From IMG/VR virus record IMGVR_UViG_3300009177_000057, positions 1-45,938 of that record: a stretch of DNA of 45,938 nucleotides; one strand, written 5' to 3'. Positions 44,944 through 45,938 of this stretch are shown piece by piece. Below the pieces are notes generated by a model. The model saw nothing but the letters and a program-made list of their open reading frames with translations. It searched no databases and was not told the origin of the DNA. The position numbers and the translations under genes are program-made. Origin of the DNA: a virus. How positions within the stretch are numbered: the first letter of the stretch is position 1; each line of letters starts with the position of its first letter.

Positions 44944-44972
44944 AATCTATCTCGTAAACGAAATGCCGTCAA
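44944..44972 (-). promoter_or_regulatory. Early-type promoter of the long leftward operon
   Basis: Read leftward: TTGACG (44972-44967), 17 bases, TAGATT (44949-44944). The leader has AAGGAG just before the ATG at 44919. Confidence 0.7.
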
Positions 44973-44982
44973 CTATTTCCGG

Positions 44983-45240
44983 TCACCAATACCAGTGGCC
45001 ACGCTCGTGCTTGAAACGAGCCTTGAATTGAAACAGCTTCATGATGCCCCAGATGCCTTCGAGAAGGCCAAAAGGAGCGGCACCCTGCATGAAACCATAG
45101 GCCGAACCCAAGAAACAGGCCCCGCCGAAACCCAGCGTCCACCAGTAGCTTTTTCGCTCGAACGTGTCGCACAACAGCATGGTCCCCACCGCGATCAATC
45201 CGAAGATCGTCAGGCTGTCCATGTGTGTGAGCCAGTTCAT
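44983..45240 (-). CDS. Small membrane protein, 85 aa
   Basis: I chose ATG 45240 (MNWLTHMDSLTIFGLIAVGT), which overlaps the stop of the phosphoesterase gene. Two to three hydrophobic stretches follow (FGLIAVGTMLLC, WWTLGFGGACFLGSAYGFM, GLLEGIWGIMKLF). The C-terminus is basic (FKARFKHERGHWYW). It is coupled to the phosphoesterase. Function unknown. Confidence 0.65.
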   Translation of the reverse strand: MNWLTHMDSLTIFGLIAVGTMLLCDTFERKSYWWTLGFGGACFLGSAYGFMQGAAPFGLLEGIWGIMKLFQFKARFKHERGHWYW

Positions 45241-45779
45241 TTTTCGCGTGCCTTGTGATGATCCACCGAGTGATACGGCGGGTAGGTGCGGAGCCGACGC
45301 AGGATTTGTTCCAGCGTCACTGGGATTTGGCCGAAGTTGTCCACGCCCACATCGCAACTTTGGTCGCTGCCGGGCAGCGAGCCATGCGAATGGCCATGGA
45401 ACATGAGAGAGCCACGATGGCTCTTGTTCCAGACCTTCATAGCATAGTGGCAGAGCACAATGAAGTGCCCATCCAGCCTGATCTCAAGCATAGGCTGAGC
45501 AGATGCCCACAGGGGATCGGCGCGAACTTGATCGCTGTCGTGGTTTCCCCAGATCAGATGCTTGTTGCCATTGAGGCGCGCGAGGATCGCGGGCGCGGGC
45601 GTCTTGCCCATCGCGAAGTCGCCAAGATGGTAGATGTCATCCTCGGGGCCGACAACGGAGTTCCAGTTGCGGATGAGGGCCTCGTCCATTTCTTCAACGT
45701 CTTTGAAGGGCCGGTTCGAGTATTTGATGATGTTGCGATGGCCGAAATGCGTATCGCTCGTAAACAGAGTCTTTTTCAT
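45237..45779 (-). CDS. YfcE-like metallophosphoesterase, 180 aa
   Basis: The metal ligands are clear: TSDTHFGH (D9, H11), GDF at 53-55, GNHD (78-81), H111 in VLCHYA and HGHSH (128-132). This is the compact bacterial and phage phosphoesterase type, distinct from the larger enzyme at 882. Substrate unknown. The ATG at 45779 lies nine bases after a -10 element, so the leader is very short or absent. It is the first gene of a two-gene leftward unit. Confidence 0.9.
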   Translation of the reverse strand: MKKTLFTSDTHFGHRNIIKYSNRPFKDVEEMDEALIRNWNSVVGPEDDIYHLGDFAMGKTPAPAILARLNGNKHLIWGNHDSDQVRADPLWASAQPMLEIRLDGHFIVLCHYAMKVWNKSHRGSLMFHGHSHGSLPGSDQSCDVGVDNFGQIPVTLEQILRRLRTYPPYHSVDHHKAREK

Positions 45780-45788
45780 AATGAGACA

Positions 45789-45817
45789 TTTATCTCAGAA
45801 ATGCAATCCACAGTCAA
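45789..45817 (-). promoter_or_regulatory. Early-type promoter of the phosphoesterase unit
   Basis: Read leftward: TTGACT (45817-45812), 17 bases, GATAAA (45794-45789), then nine bases to the ATG. Confidence 0.6.
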
Positions 45818-45843
45818 CCGAAGACTGCAAGCTGCTCCGACCA

Positions 45844-45938
45844 ATGCATCTTGAAAAAGACCGCCTGACCATCACTTGGGATCGTCAAGAAGATTCGAAC
45901 CCAGTGGTGATCCTTGTTCACGGTGGAGTCCTGCCGTA
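45844..45938 (+). CDS. N-terminal part of an unidentified protein (partial)
   Basis: A frame starting MHLEKDRLTITWDRQEDSNP stays open to the window edge (31 codons). It has phage-like codon use, but no strong ribosome-binding site and too little sequence to identify. A TTG two codons later could also be the start. It is divergent from the phosphoesterase gene. Confidence 0.4.
   Translation, partial: MHLEKDRLTITWDRQEDSNPVVILVHGGVLP

Noticed and set aside
1-45938. CRISPR array, IS element or prophage integration genes
   Set aside because: No regularly spaced repeats, transposase or integrase motifs were seen on either strand.

Overview
This window is part of the genome of a tailed, strictly lytic-looking phage of the T4 superfamily, most likely infecting an alphaproteobacterium. 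The T4 link rests on a gp61-like primase with a gp41-like DnaB-family helicase, class Ia ribonucleotide reductase genes nrdA and nrdB, a gp1-like dNMP kinase, a PD-(D/E)XK exonuclease, and a family of (C/T/A)TAAATA sites that match the T4-type late promoter. The host guess is inference. It rests on GC-rich coding DNA, early promoters of the TTGAC(C/G) type, and several start codons that lie almost on the predicted transcription start, since leaderless messages are common in Alphaproteobacteria. I see no integrase, repressor, CRISPR array, IS element or confident tRNA gene.

Layout. 1-1978: end of a gene, two small leftward genes and a metallophosphoesterase pair. 2049-5980: replication block (primase, three tandem one-helix membrane proteins, helicase, a small C2H2 zinc-finger protein). 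6017-19859: virion and late block of mostly unnamed proteins behind late-type promoters. It is interrupted by a leftward early-type island (13535-14602) and includes a secreted serine protease, a candidate -1 frameshift site and the exonuclease. 19896-25244: nrdA, nrdB and small genes. 25431: a basic protein behind the strongest sigma70-type promoter seen. 25978-31484: a five-gene operon with a complete ABC importer (OmpA-domain binding protein, permease, ATPase) preceded by two coiled-coil proteins. 31542-37342: three ADP-ribosyltransferase-like genes, each four bases behind a CTAAATA site, plus a phage arginyl-tRNA synthetase. 37314-45779: mainly leftward operons with a SLOG protein, a proteasome-beta-like Ntn hydrolase, a dNMP kinase, a deoxyribosyltransferase-like protein, a CoaB-like/class II aldolase fusion, a peptidyl-tRNA hydrolase 2 and a second metallophosphoesterase.

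How it fits together. Early genes (replication, nucleotide supply, host-directed small proteins) sit behind TTGAC promoters, three of which are placed directly after terminators. Late genes sit behind CTAAATA-type sites. Several late proteins begin with a short hydrophobic/acidic tag such as MREFINLLE or MRWTEIFE. It resembles the capsid-targeting propeptide of T4 internal proteins and Alt, so the ADP-ribosyltransferase-like proteins may be packaged and injected. The most unusual items are the ABC/OmpA operon, the three putative injected transferases, the CoaB-aldolase fusion, and a recurring C-terminal motif (S..DA.LFK...W) on at least seven small proteins.
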